Virus record (IMG/VR): IMGVR_UViG_3300032323_001428
Span: 1-64,000 of that record
Reading direction: 5' to 3' (one strand)
Source: a virus
DNA length: 64,000 nucleotides
Shown here: one piece after another, positions 8,400 to 15,864 of the stretch
How positions within the stretch are numbered: position 1 is the first letter of the stretch
Layout: every line of letters begins with the position of its first letter
Program-made: the position numbers and the translations under genes
Notes under the pieces: model-generated
The model's input: the letters and a program-made list of their open reading frames with translations, nothing else
What the model was told of the DNA's origin: nothing
Databases searched by the model: none

Positions 8400-8650
8400 A
8401 ATGGCAATTTAGCACGAGTAGTTTTTTTCAAAAAATTCAATTCCGTAGCATCATTTTTAAGTTTCTCTTTCAATGGTTTAGAAACTAATTTAGATATAGT
8501 ATCAATTTCAATACTATTTTCTTCACAATACGTGACGATTGCATCGATATAATTGATTTTAGATTCTTTGACAATATTCTCTATATCCTGAGCAAACTTT
8601 TGAGGACATAAAAATTTGCTGTCTAATTCTTCCTTTAGTTTATCATTCAT
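8396..8650 (-). CDS. 33: gp33-like late transcription coactivator
   Basis: An 84-residue protein from ATG 8650, overlapping the upstream gene end by 8 nt. It contains 'FAQDIENIVKESKINYIDAIVTYCEENSIEIDTISKLV' and a C-terminal 'LKNDATELNFLKKTTRAKLPL', the signature of phage late-transcription coactivator-like small proteins. T4 gp33 bridges RNA polymerase to the sliding clamp so that gp55 can fire late promoters. Position (33-59-32 order) agrees. A longer start at 8755 would overlap the nuclease gene by over 100 nt and is rejected. Confidence 0.6.
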   Translation of the reverse strand: MNDKLKEELDSKFLCPQKFAQDIENIVKESKINYIDAIVTYCEENSIEIDTISKLVSKPLKEKLKNDATELNFLKKTTRAKLPL

Positions 8651-9383
8651 ATTGCTGAAGTTTATCTCTAACAAATTCTCTAATATATTCGGTGAGTAAC
8701 TTGATGTACTTTCCTTTGTCATATTCTTCATAAATTTCACATTCTCCGTTTTCACAAGCCATTATAATTACAAACTTCTTTACCATTATACCAGTCATCT
8801 CGTATAACATGCAAGCATAAGCAGCACATTGAACGAAATAATGCTCAATCCAATCTCTTGGTTTTGGTTTCTTTGAAGTCTTGAAGTCAATAACTGCCAA
8901 TTCACCATCGTATTCTGCAATACAATCAACAGTTCCCGCAATACCTAAAACTTTGCTATACAAAGAGTTTTCAAGTGCGTGAATATTATTTATCTTATTC
9001 AAATAAGGTTTCGCAATTCCAAATAACATTTGCGAAATTGGAAGAACTTCAGAATTAAATTCTTCATTCTTCAAATACATTTCAGCAAGTGTGTGCATAT
9101 CAGTCCCACGACTGGTTGCTTGCTTTGTGATTTTGTTTGCCTTTTCTTCTCCTACTTTCTTTCTCCAATCAGCAAAGAACTGACGGTTCTTATGACTGGT
9201 TACAGAAGTGATGGAGACAAGTTTAATTAACTCATCCTCATTGGGAACCTTATAATATCTTACACCATCAATAGTCTCCCTCTCCAATTGAGGGAGATTC
9301 AAATTTACATAATTAAATCTTTCTATTTTCTTTTGCTTTGAACCATATAGTTCATTATATTTTTCAATTAAAGGGTTAGTCAT
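8643..9383 (-). CDS. PD-(D/E)XK (RecB-family) exonuclease
   Basis: A 246-residue protein with the PD-(D/E)XK nuclease core: 'SRGTDMHTLAEMYL' (motif with GT-hH), 'KVLGIAGTVDCIAEYDGELAVIDFKTSKKP' (Asp and Asp-X-Lys catalytic residues) and 'YFVQCAAYACMLYE' (the QxxxY motif). Cyanophage homologues sit next to PhoH and gp59. It probably processes DNA ends in recombination-dependent replication. It overlaps PhoH upstream (4 nt) and the gp33-like gene downstream (8 nt). Confidence 0.85.
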   Translation of the reverse strand: MTNPLIEKYNELYGSKQKKIERFNYVNLNLPQLERETIDGVRYYKVPNEDELIKLVSITSVTSHKNRQFFADWRKKVGEEKANKITKQATSRGTDMHTLAEMYLKNEEFNSEVLPISQMLFGIAKPYLNKINNIHALENSLYSKVLGIAGTVDCIAEYDGELAVIDFKTSKKPKPRDWIEHYFVQCAAYACMLYEMTGIMVKKFVIIMACENGECEIYEEYDKGKYIKLLTEYIREFVRDKLQQYE

Positions 9384-10138
9384 AATCCAAGTTCAAGTTT
9401 TGCTGTAATATACTCTTTCACAAGACCAGAACGAACAATATCATCAACACCAAATTCAACCAGTTCAAATGAATCCATTTTTCTCAAAATATTCATAAAG
9501 TCAACAATACCATTTCTTTCATTTGATTTTACCAAATCAGATTGAGTTGCATCACCACAGAAACAAATTCTACTATTTTCACCAACACGAGTAATAATAG
9601 AATCTAATTCGTGAAAATTAAGATTCTGCATTTCATCAATAATGATAATTGAATTATCAAGAGTTGTACCACGAATGAAAGATGTGCTCCAGAACTTTAC
9701 AGTTTCTTGTGATTTGAGATTACCATAAAGCATCTCAAAGTCAGCATCACTTGGCATCTGGAACATATACTTTACCATATTCTTATAAGGAATTTGATAA
9801 AGAGCAGACTTATCATCATGGTCTCCTGGAAGAAAACCAATCTCACGAGTTGCTACAAGAGAACGAACCACATAGATTTGTTCGTATGGTGTTGTCTCAT
9901 CAAATACATCTTTGAGTGCGTTATAAAGAGTAATAAAGGTCTTACCTGTACCAGCAGCACCATAAGCAACTAAATGTTTTCCCTCTTTGTATGCTTCAAA
10001 AAGTTTCCTTTGATTTTCTGTAAGAGGTTCAACATCAACCAAATATTCAGCACTAATTGGTTTCTTTCTCTTTATTTGCCTAGTCGTCAAACCAACTCCA
10101 ATTGGGTGGTTATCATTGCTCCTTCTTTTTCTTGCCAT
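9380..10138 (-). CDS. phoH: PhoH-like P-loop ATPase
   Basis: A 252-residue protein with Walker A 'GAAGTGKT' (residues 60-67), Walker B 'SIIIIDEMQNL' and sensor 'RICFCGDATQSD', the PhoH family set. PhoH is widespread in marine phages. In cyanobacteria it is grouped with phosphate-stress genes, but its role in infection is unsettled; RNA handling has been proposed for the family. It is in an operon with a 79-aa gene upstream and the RecB-like nuclease downstream. Confidence 0.95.
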   Translation of the reverse strand: MARKRRSNDNHPIGVGLTTRQIKRKKPISAEYLVDVEPLTENQRKLFEAYKEGKHLVAYGAAGTGKTFITLYNALKDVFDETTPYEQIYVVRSLVATREIGFLPGDHDDKSALYQIPYKNMVKYMFQMPSDADFEMLYGNLKSQETVKFWSTSFIRGTTLDNSIIIIDEMQNLNFHELDSIITRVGENSRICFCGDATQSDLVKSNERNGIVDFMNILRKMDSFELVEFGVDDIVRSGLVKEYITAKLELGL

Positions 10139-10140
10139 AG

Positions 10141-10380
10141 TTAAATTGGTTTTACGTTTGCACCTGGAACTTTTGAAACCTTGTGTAGAACATCATTCCA
10201 TCCAGGGTTTCTTCTAACATGTCTGCTCAATAAATCACCCACCTCCCCAACATTCATTTGTGTGGGAATGAGTGGTTTGATATTTGGATTTTCTTGGAGA
10301 AAAGGTTCCTTTTCCGCCATATACATCCATTTTTCAAAGATTTCACCAGTTTCTGTATTTTCGAATCTATAAGTTGGCAT
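10141..10380 (-). CDS. FmdB-like small protein, zinc cysteines absent
   Basis: A 79-residue protein starting MPTYRFENTETGEIFEKWMYM, like the beta-hairpin start of FmdB/putative regulatory zinc-ribbon proteins, but with no Cys pairs. It is found directly upstream of phoH in many cyanophages. Function unknown. The stop is 2 nt before the PhoH ATG, so the two are co-translated. Confidence 0.65.
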   Translation of the reverse strand: MPTYRFENTETGEIFEKWMYMAEKEPFLQENPNIKPLIPTQMNVGEVGDLLSRHVRRNPGWNDVLHKVSKVPGANVKPI

Positions 10381-10404
10381 TATTTTAATAATATGTAAAA
10401 TTAT

Positions 10405-11094
10405 TTATTCCAATGTAATAGATGGTGCATCTTGACATTCAGGACAGTTTTCTCTACCCCAACCAAGAGCAGAAGAGATTGTAGGAAACTGACAGGTAAA
10501 GATACAACGGATTGCTTCAGCAACCTCCATATGCTCCTTCTGGGTGCCGTGAGCACTACGAAGGTCGATATAGTGCATCCACGACCTTAGAGAACCCGAC
10601 ATATACAAACGGGTCTGTGTTGCCTGTGGGAGCACGAAACGGGCACATTCTTTTGCTACTCCTTGAGCAAGAAGAAGATTGTAGATATTCAAACTCTCTT
10701 CAAAATGATTTTTAATCAACAAACTCATAGTTTCTGTTAGATCACTTCCAAGATCGTCCGTACTATTTTGTCTATTTTTTGTATCTTGTCTCCGCAAATC
10801 AGGTACAGGAAGTTCAACTTGAAGTTCCGTACTATCGGCATATCTTTGACTGAATTGTTGGAACGTGAAAGACCTATGACGCAAAATTTGCGTAGCAATC
10901 GCCAACGAGGTATTAATCTCAACTGTGAGGAATGCGTGTTCAAAGATACTCCAGTGTTGGTTCTTGATACAATATTTAAGCAATCCTTCAAAGTTTGAGT
11001 TCTCTTGATTTTTTGGATTACTTACACGGGCACAATAAGCAATATGTTGTTCTGCGTTTGGTGTGGCAGAAATGAGTTTAACTTCTGGTTTCAT
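10405..11094 (-). CDS. thyX: FAD-dependent thymidylate synthase ThyX
   Basis: A 229-residue protein with the ThyX signature RHRxxSxxxxSxR as 'RHRSFTFQQFSQR' (residues 72-84) and 'IDLRSAHGTQKEHMEVAEAI' near the C-terminus. ThyX makes dTMP from dUMP with methylenetetrahydrofolate, FAD and NADPH. It complements NrdA/NrdB in this window for nucleotide supply. It overlaps the next small gene by 4 nt. Confidence 0.95.
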   Translation of the reverse strand: MKPEVKLISATPNAEQHIAYCARVSNPKNQENSNFEGLLKYCIKNQHWSIFEHAFLTVEINTSLAIATQILRHRSFTFQQFSQRYADSTELQVELPVPDLRRQDTKNRQNSTDDLGSDLTETMSLLIKNHFEESLNIYNLLLAQGVAKECARFVLPQATQTRLYMSGSLRSWMHYIDLRSAHGTQKEHMEVAEAIRCIFTCQFPTISSALGWGRENCPECQDAPSITLE

Positions 11095-11258
11095 TTTCCA
11101 AATCCTTTTGATGTAAGTTTTTCCAATTGAACAAGTTCATTTTCCACAACTCTCAATTGTGATTTCATTTCTTTCAGTTGTTTATCTGAATACAAATGTT
11201 CCTGTTTGATTAATTTTTTAAGTAGTTTAACCAATTGTTTTGATCTGCTAGTCATCAT
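11091..11258 (-). CDS. Small coiled-coil protein upstream of thyX
   Basis: About 55 residues (MMTSRSKQLVKLLKKLIKQEH...), predicted to be almost wholly helical and heptad-like, ending 'LEKLTSKGFGK'. The start at 11258 or 11255 has a GAGG ribosome binding site. Overlaps thyX by 4 nt and the 51-residue gene upstream by 11 nt. Function unknown. Confidence 0.6.
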   Translation of the reverse strand: MMTSRSKQLVKLLKKLIKQEHLYSDKQLKEMKSQLRVVENELVQLEKLTSKGFGK

Positions 11259-11403
11259 TATCCTCAAATACTTCATCGTAATCAATAATTCGTTGATTAC
11301 TCTTTACTCTATGTGCTTGAACGTCTGTATAGATTTCTACCTTTAAAGAATCCAAAAGCAGTTCCATATTCCTTATAATCAATTTAACTTTTTCCCTATC
11401 CAT
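11248..11403 (-). CDS. 51-residue protein, unknown
   Basis: A short frame from ATG 11403 (MDREKVKLIIRNMELLLDSL...) to a TAG at 11248, ending in an acidic stretch. It overlaps the next gene's start, the pattern of coupled genes in this operon. No family recognised. Confidence 0.5.
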   Translation of the reverse strand: MDREKVKLIIRNMELLLDSLKVEIYTDVQAHRVKSNQRIIDYDEVFEDNDD

Positions 11404-11432
11404 ATAATAAAGTTATCTTCAGTTATTCTACA

Positions 11433-11464
11433 TAAAAAAAGGGGAGAAGTCAATCCCACCCTTA
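11433..11464 (-). terminator. Probable imperfect terminator after 92-aa gene
   Basis: On the minus strand AAGGGTGGGA, TTGAC, TTCTCCCCTT and a run of T: about nine pairs with one mismatch and wobble pairs. It follows the stop at 11466. Confidence 0.5.
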
Positions 11465-11465
11465 A

Positions 11466-11744
11466 TTATTTTCTTCTTTTTGTTTCTTTGGGAACATATC
11501 CATAAACTCTTGGATTTACTCTTCCATCAGTCCATTTAATTTCTTTCAGTGCTCCTTTTCCATATTCATCATAATAAGTGTCAAACACTTCCACCTTACT
11601 ACCTGATTGTACTATATCATATTTTTCTTTATCTTTTACAAGATACGTCACAAGATAAGAATCAACAGGAAGACTTTTATCTTTTGCTAATGATTTATCG
11701 CAGTCTTTATGTATAATATTCAATAATTTTCCTCCAGTTTTCAA
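11466..11744 (-). CDS. 92-aa basic protein, unknown
   Basis: A small protein with a beta-rich centre ('DSYLVTYLVKDKEKYDIVQSGSKVEVFDTYYD') and a basic end 'VPKETKRRK'. It overlaps the stop of the DUF6433-like gene by 4 nt and is followed by a terminator-like hairpin. No family recognised. Confidence 0.6.
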   Translation of the reverse strand: MKTGGKLLNIIHKDCDKSLAKDKSLPVDSYLVTYLVKDKEKYDIVQSGSKVEVFDTYYDEYGKGALKEIKWTDGRVNPRVYGYVPKETKRRK

Positions 11745-12298
11745 CCTCTATTTCCCCAAACAATATCAGGGTATGCTTCCGATACAATCTCTTTATTGAC
11801 TTTATATCTACTTTCAAGTTTCTTATCTTTACATAAACAAAGAATTTCTGCTTCCAAAGGATGCAAACCTTCCAAAAGATTTACAAAAATATTTTCTCTA
11901 CGAATTCCATTCAATGTATCATTTCCACCTTTGATAAAATTATAAAATTTAGTATATTCTTTACGAATTGTAGAATATCTTTGGTCAAGTGCTCCTATTG
12001 ATGAACCACTCATTTGTTTGATTGCATCTTCAATTCTTTCAGACATTGTTGATGTCTTCATATCATTCTCACCAAAAAATGGAACATCACCTTCTGGTAA
12101 AACAGATATTACAGTTTCATCAAAATTCCAAATAAAAATTGCTTTTAACGAATCGTGTTCGTATGTTTTAAGAACTTCTACTTTTTTTGCTTTTGATCTT
12201 TGTTTTGAAGCAAGAGCAAGAATTTCAAATATAAATGGATTTGGTGGAAGAATTTCGAGTTCAGTCTCCGTCTTCTTCTTCGTCGTTGTCGTCGTCAT
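11741..12298 (-). CDS. DUF6433-like conserved phage protein
   Basis: A 185-residue protein from ATG 12298 (MTTTTTKKKTETELEILPP). Recognisable family features are 'IWNFDETVISVLPEGDVPFFGEN', 'EYTKFYNFIKGG' and 'RRENIFVNLLEGLHPLEAEILCLCKDKKLESRYKV', as in the DUF6433-type proteins common in T4-like phages. Function unknown. The first 38 nt overlap, in another frame, the end of the membrane-protein gene upstream. A longer start at 12358 is unlikely. Confidence 0.7.
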   Translation of the reverse strand: MTTTTTKKKTETELEILPPNPFIFEILALASKQRSKAKKVEVLKTYEHDSLKAIFIWNFDETVISVLPEGDVPFFGENDMKTSTMSERIEDAIKQMSGSSIGALDQRYSTIRKEYTKFYNFIKGGNDTLNGIRRENIFVNLLEGLHPLEAEILCLCKDKKLESRYKVNKEIVSEAYPDIVWGNRG

Positions 12299-12506
12299 AA
12301 TTGTTTTCAAATCGTACTGCCAAAATTTCGTCTGGTATAATATTACCGTTCTCATCAAACATTTCTGGATGTAATGCTACTTTATTTCTATTCAAAATTG
12401 AATAAAAAATATCATTACCAAACCATCCTATGATTATTCCAATCAAGAAGGAACCAATAATTCCAATACCACAAAAGAAAAGAATATAGGGTGTTGCTGA
12501 TTCCAT
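12261..12506 (-). CDS. Small single-pass membrane protein, acidic tail
   Basis: An 81-residue protein: N-terminal hydrophobic segment about residues 7-30 ('YILFFCGIGIIGSFLIGIIIGWF'), then a soluble region and a strongly acidic end (YDDDNDEEEDGD). It would sit in the host inner membrane with an acidic cytoplasmic or periplasmic tail. Function unknown. Confidence 0.65.
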   Translation of the reverse strand: MESATPYILFFCGIGIIGSFLIGIIIGWFGNDIFYSILNRNKVALHPEMFDENGNIIPDEILAVRFENNYDDDNDEEEDGD

Positions 12507-12523
12507 TTTTTTTCTCCAAGAGA

Positions 12524-12709
12524 TTACGTTTTCTTTGCCACTCTTAGTTCAATTTTAAAATGTATCTCTCGTTTAAAAAGAGAAAACATTTTTCCAAAAC
12601 TGAACTGTCTAGAATCCAATTCTGGTTGATTTGTTCCTCCTTTTTTGCGAAGTAGTAACTCAACACCACGATTGATGTTTGTTTTTCCAGAATTATTTAT
12701 AGTACTCAT
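12524..12709 (-). CDS. 61-residue protein, unknown
   Basis: A small basic protein (MSTINNSGKTNINRGVELLL...). Its ATG overlaps the glutaredoxin stop at 12709, which supports it as a real coupled gene. It contains 'LLLRKKGGTNQPELDSRQF', seen in small cyanophage proteins. Function unknown. A TATAAATA occurs inside its first codons and may serve genes downstream. Confidence 0.55.
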   Translation of the reverse strand: MSTINNSGKTNINRGVELLLRKKGGTNQPELDSRQFSFGKMFSLFKREIHFKIELRVAKKT

Positions 12710-12957
12710 TAAAACATATTGTTCTCTTGTAAGTACTTCACGGTATCACTACATCCACCAATATTTTTTTTATCAAAAACAACTTGTGGAAATGTAGAAC
12801 CTTCACCAAATTCAGCATAAAATTGCTCTCTTGTAAATTCAGTTCCAAGTTCATAACAAATGACTGGGTATCCTCGTTTGATACTCAAATCACCTAGAAC
12901 CATTTTAATCTTGTCACAATAAGGACAACCTTTTTTTGAATAAACTGTAAAATTCAT
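12709..12957 (-). CDS. nrdC: Glutaredoxin (NrdC-like)
   Basis: An 82-residue glutaredoxin with the CPYC active site at residues 11-14, a 'STFPQVVFDKKNIGG' cis-Pro loop and a GG-C-D motif. It can reduce the phage ribonucleotide reductase NrdA encoded at the other end of the window. The start overlaps a 31-residue membrane peptide gene by 4 nt. Confidence 0.9.
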   Translation of the reverse strand: MNFTVYSKKGCPYCDKIKMVLGDLSIKRGYPVICYELGTEFTREQFYAEFGEGSTFPQVVFDKKNIGGCSDTVKYLQENNMF

Positions 12958-13049
12958 AAAATTATTAATAAGGGTATAAGAATTATTAAAATTGAAACTA
13001 AGGTCCCCATTACATTTGCTGCAATGGGGTAGATACTACCATCATCCAT
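12954..13049 (-). CDS. 31-residue membrane peptide
   Basis: A short frame from ATG 13049 (MDDGSIYPIAANVMG) with a C-terminal hydrophobic helix of about 18 residues. It overlaps the glutaredoxin start by 4 nt (ATGA). The overlap and clean hydrophobic pattern favour a real gene. Function unknown. Confidence 0.45.
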   Translation of the reverse strand: MDDGSIYPIAANVMGTLVSILIILIPLLIIL

Positions 13050-13054
13050 AAATG

Positions 13055-13426
13055 TTAAGATGCATTATTTCTTCTTGGTCTATAGTTATATAGATTTAAA
13101 TTTTCTTCTGGTTTCATCCATTTTACTATAGCATCCCTTTTTGCTTCTGTAAAGAAGTCTTGATTATAATACCACTGTTCCCAAGGAGTATGTCCCTTAG
13201 ATTGATTACAAGAATGACAGCAGGCAATTACGTTAGTCTTAATGTCCAATCCACCCTTACATTGGGGAGTAATATGGTCTAGTGTGATATTGTCTTCTGA
13301 TTTACAATAGGCACACTTATGTTCCCATTGTTCTTTTATAATCCTCCTCCACATTCGTTTTGCTTCTGCTTTACTAGTCGTTTCGAGATTAAACAAGTAG
13401 TCCTTAAACGAATGTAGAGGAATCAT
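13055..13426 (-). CDS. HNH homing-type endonuclease
   Basis: A 123-residue protein from ATG 13426. HNH core: 'HKCAYCKSEDNITLDHITPQCKGGLDIKTNVIACCHSCNQSKG', with paired cysteines (38/41 and 70/73), the catalytic His51 in LDH, Asn65 and His71. It is free-standing, downstream of a broken structural gene remnant. A TTG at 13438 is in frame, but the ATG at 13426 sits in a hairpin with a late promoter (13421-13453), which marks it as the regulated start. Confidence 0.8.
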   Translation of the reverse strand: MIPLHSFKDYLFNLETTSKAEAKRMWRRIIKEQWEHKCAYCKSEDNITLDHITPQCKGGLDIKTNVIACCHSCNQSKGHTPWEQWYYNQDFFTEAKRDAIVKWMKPEENLNLYNYRPRRNNAS

Positions 13427-13453
13427 AAGTTTTTGCAACTTATGATTATTTAG
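13421..13453 (-). promoter_or_regulatory. Start-codon hairpin next to late promoter
   Basis: An 11-bp perfect stem, 13421-13431 with 13437-13447, contains the HNH start codon (complement of 13424-13426) in its 3' arm. The late promoter CTAAATA (complement of 13447-13453) overlaps the upstream edge. RNA started about 6-7 nt after the promoter would lack about half of the 5' arm, weakening the stem; read-through RNA would form it fully. Confidence 0.65.
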
Positions 13454-13911
13454 AGATTAAACTTACGTCTGTATGCTTCAAAGTTTATTTGAATTTCTTC
13501 ATTTGTTAATTCACGATTATAAATCATCACATTGTTCCATAAGCAATCATAATTACTTGTCCCTGTTCCAAATATTTTATCCAAATTAATTTCATCAGAG
13601 TTGTTCCAATCATTCAAAGAACCTAACGTTTTAGTAGATGCGTTTGTAGATATAAAAGTATAATAGTTTGTTGTTACTCCAAAAACAACAAAAGTCCAAT
13701 CACTAAATGATACTGTTTGTGTTGATGGTATGGGAGTATTAGAAATACTAGTGGTTGGATAAGATCTACCATCTCCCCAAATAATTCTTACAGCACCTTG
13801 TCCACCAGTTCCACCATTTCTTACAAAATTAATTCCCAGAGTAGTCTCTGGTCTTGTTCCTCCACCTCCACCATAACTTAAACTATTAATATATGAGAAA
13901 ATATTTTTAAA
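13450..13911 (-). pseudogene. 3' remnant of a tail/structural protein gene
   Basis: The minus frame is open from after a TAA at 13914-13912 to TAA 13450 but has no ATG until near its end. The translation has a Gly-rich stretch, 'GAVRIIWGDGRSYP', then a beta-rich domain with 'SFSDWTFVVFGVTTNYYTF' and 'LWNNVMIYNRELTNEEIQINF', the concanavalin/LamG-like end seen in large phage fibre or baseplate-decorating proteins. It is a C-terminal piece without its body. Its stop overlaps the HNH late promoter. Confidence 0.65.
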
Positions 13912-13988
13912 TTATATTTCTCAATGTAGGAAAGAATGTCTCAATAATTTTCAGGTTTGATTGTTTAATTTTTTATGATTATTATATA

Positions 13989-14612
13989 TTATTTTATTTC
14001 CAATCTAAGTCCGCTTAGATTTGCAAAATCACCAATATCACCACATAAAAATGAATTGAAAGAAATTGTATATCTTGGATTATTAGATGTATTTGGATCT
14101 ACAAAATGATCTAAATTTGATGGAAAAATAATTAAAGTTCCCATTTCTGCCTTTTCAGCATGATATACAGTTGATGAGTTATCTGGTAAAAAATATTCAA
14201 ATGCATTTTTTATTGATTTTTTACTGTTGTAAGTTTCCCAAATACTTGGAATATAAAACTTTGTTCCTTCATCAGAATTTGTTAAATAATAAACTCCACT
14301 TATAATAGAATTAGCATGACAATGTGGATGATGACTAGACCCTTCTGGACTTTTATTTGCCCAAGATTGAGTTATTTTTATATCATCTGCCCAATAATTT
14401 ACTTCTCTTTTTACAATTAAAAGACACTCATGAAACCATTCATGCAAATCGATAAAATCTGTATTTTTGTGCAGATGTCCATCAATAGACCTAAAATTAT
14501 TTAAGTTATTACTCCAAGTTAAATCTGCAACTTTATTTTGAGTGTCTCTTAAAAGACATGAGGTGCTTTTAAATTTATAAATTTGTTGAGGCAATATTTG
14601 AAGTGTTTCCAT
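13989..14612 (-). CDS. 2OG-Fe(II) oxygenase-like protein
   Basis: A 207-residue protein of the phage 2OG-Fe(II) oxygenase type. Visible: 'SWANKSPEGSSHHPHCHANSIISGVYYLTN', with His-rich iron-binding start, and 'MGTLIIFPSNLDHFVDPNTSNNPRYTISFN', with distal His and the Arg that holds 2-oxoglutarate. Such enzymes hydroxylate proteins or nucleobases; the target is unknown. It is the last of three adjacent DSBH/cupin genes, 6 nt from the next. Confidence 0.75.
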   Translation of the reverse strand: METLQILPQQIYKFKSTSCLLRDTQNKVADLTWSNNLNNFRSIDGHLHKNTDFIDLHEWFHECLLIVKREVNYWADDIKITQSWANKSPEGSSHHPHCHANSIISGVYYLTNSDEGTKFYIPSIWETYNSKKSIKNAFEYFLPDNSSTVYHAEKAEMGTLIIFPSNLDHFVDPNTSNNPRYTISFNSFLCGDIGDFANLSGLRLEIK

Positions 14613-14618
14613 TATTTA

Positions 14619-15062
14619 TTACTCCCAAGAAAGACTCAGTGTAACTCTAGGGTCATGAACGATTGGTTCATGATAAACACCTTTAGGTATGAATAAACTA
14701 TCACCAGGAGTTAAATTATAAACCATTCCATTATCAAATTTATAAGAAACATTTCCTATAGATTGAACAATCAAAACATCAACATGATCGCAATGTTTTC
14801 CAAATGTGGAGGCATTTTTTGCAAAAGAAATATAAAGATGAAGAACATTAACTCCCATTTCAGTTTTAACCTCATTAAAAGATTCACCAATTGTACCAGG
14901 AAAAAAATTATCAATAAGGATAATTGTTGGAGAATTGCTATTTTCTTTTACAATTAATTTATTTGTTTGATTTAAACATTCATATGAAATTTTTTTAACT
15001 ACATCATCCCAAATTATAGTTTTTGAAATTTGAAAATGATTTTTTGTGTATATAATACTCAT
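14619..15062 (-). CDS. Cupin / JmjC-like oxygenase domain protein
   Basis: A 147-residue protein. Core 'HLYISFAKNASTFGKHCDHVDVLIVQSIGNVSYKFDNGMVYNLTPGDSLFIPKGVYHEPIVHDPRVTLSLSWE' shows the cupin pattern: His and Asp in KHCDHVD, Gly-Asp turn in PGDSLFIP and a distal His in GVYHEP. This resembles JmjC/ribosomal oxygenase-like (ROXA-type) folds, though it is short. It overlaps the upstream gene by 4 nt. Confidence 0.6.
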   Translation of the reverse strand: MSIIYTKNHFQISKTIIWDDVVKKISYECLNQTNKLIVKENSNSPTIILIDNFFPGTIGESFNEVKTEMGVNVLHLYISFAKNASTFGKHCDHVDVLIVQSIGNVSYKFDNGMVYNLTPGDSLFIPKGVYHEPIVHDPRVTLSLSWE

Positions 15063-15643
15063 AATTGATTTGAAGTAGCATTTGTTGTATGTTTAATCCA
15101 TGAAACCGAATTTTCAAATTTATCTCTTTTTAATAAAACATTATTAGATTCATAGTAATAAATTCCTACATTTCCAGCAACAATAATTCGATCAAAGTTT
15201 TCACCATTTACCCCATCTGCTCCATGTAATCTCCAAGAAGGAAAACATATAAAATCTCCGTTAGATTGATGCTCTGGGTAAATTTTATTTCCATAAGAAT
15301 CCATAAAATAAAAACATTTTTGTTTTGGTGCTCGTATAAAATGAACCCAAGAAATTAACTCAGAACCATCAAAATGATGATGGCAATTGTGACCACTTGT
15401 TGTATTATTATATAATTGAACCCACGAATGCCATTCATATTGCGAGATATGATAAAGTCCAATATCACACATCATTTCTTTAATTATTGAATCATAATAT
15501 GAATAACTTTGAATAGGATCATCTTCAGAATAATAAGTGCTGTACAATTTTTGTGGTGTTAAAAATTTTTCATTTTTAACAATATTAATTATTTGTAATA
15601 TTGTTTCTTCTGGAAGATTTTTTTTACATTCCCATAATATCAT
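15059..15643 (-). CDS. DSBH oxygenase-like protein
   Basis: A 194-residue protein from ATG 15643 (MILWECKKNLPEE). It has 'SGHNCHHHFDGSELISWVHFIRAP' (His-X-Asp-type metal site), 'NKIYPEHQSNGDFICFPSWRLHGADG' (distal His after Gly-Asp) and 'DRIIVAGNVGIYY' (Arg). This matches the double-stranded beta-helix order of Fe(II)/2OG enzymes. First gene of a three-gene cassette. TTG at 15658 is an alternative start. Confidence 0.6.
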   Translation of the reverse strand: MILWECKKNLPEETILQIINIVKNEKFLTPQKLYSTYYSEDDPIQSYSYYDSIIKEMMCDIGLYHISQYEWHSWVQLYNNTTSGHNCHHHFDGSELISWVHFIRAPKQKCFYFMDSYGNKIYPEHQSNGDFICFPSWRLHGADGVNGENFDRIIVAGNVGIYYYESNNVLLKRDKFENSVSWIKHTTNATSNQL

Positions 15644-15663
15644 TAGAGTCTCTCTCAAAAAAG

Positions 15664-15864
15664 TTAAGCATTCTTTTTACCATTTTTCTTCTTACAAGTA
15701 TCTCGTGCCCATGCTCTTGATAAACTATTCACATAAGAACAAGACTTACCAGACTTTCCACAATGAGGACATACTGCGTCTGGTGGATCTTTCAAGTATC
15801 CTTCAGGTGTATGCATTTTTTTCTTTTTAAGATTCACAGATTGTTTATGCTTTCGGTGATTCAT
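15664..15864 (-). CDS. Small zinc-binding-like basic protein
   Basis: A 66-residue protein with 'AVCPHCGKSGKSCSYVNSLSRAWARDTCKKKN', a CxxC and a further Cys pair suggesting a small zinc finger. Very basic at both ends. It overlaps the stop of the gene upstream by 4 nt. Function unknown; DNA or RNA binding is a guess. Confidence 0.6.
   Translation of the reverse strand: MNHRKHKQSVNLKKKKMHTPEGYLKDPPDAVCPHCGKSGKSCSYVNSLSRAWARDTCKKKNGKKNA

Noticed and set aside
12524-12709. TATAAATA near 12695-12702 as a late promoter
   Set aside because: It lies inside the first codons of a small gene and almost 200 bp from the next start; not enough support to list.
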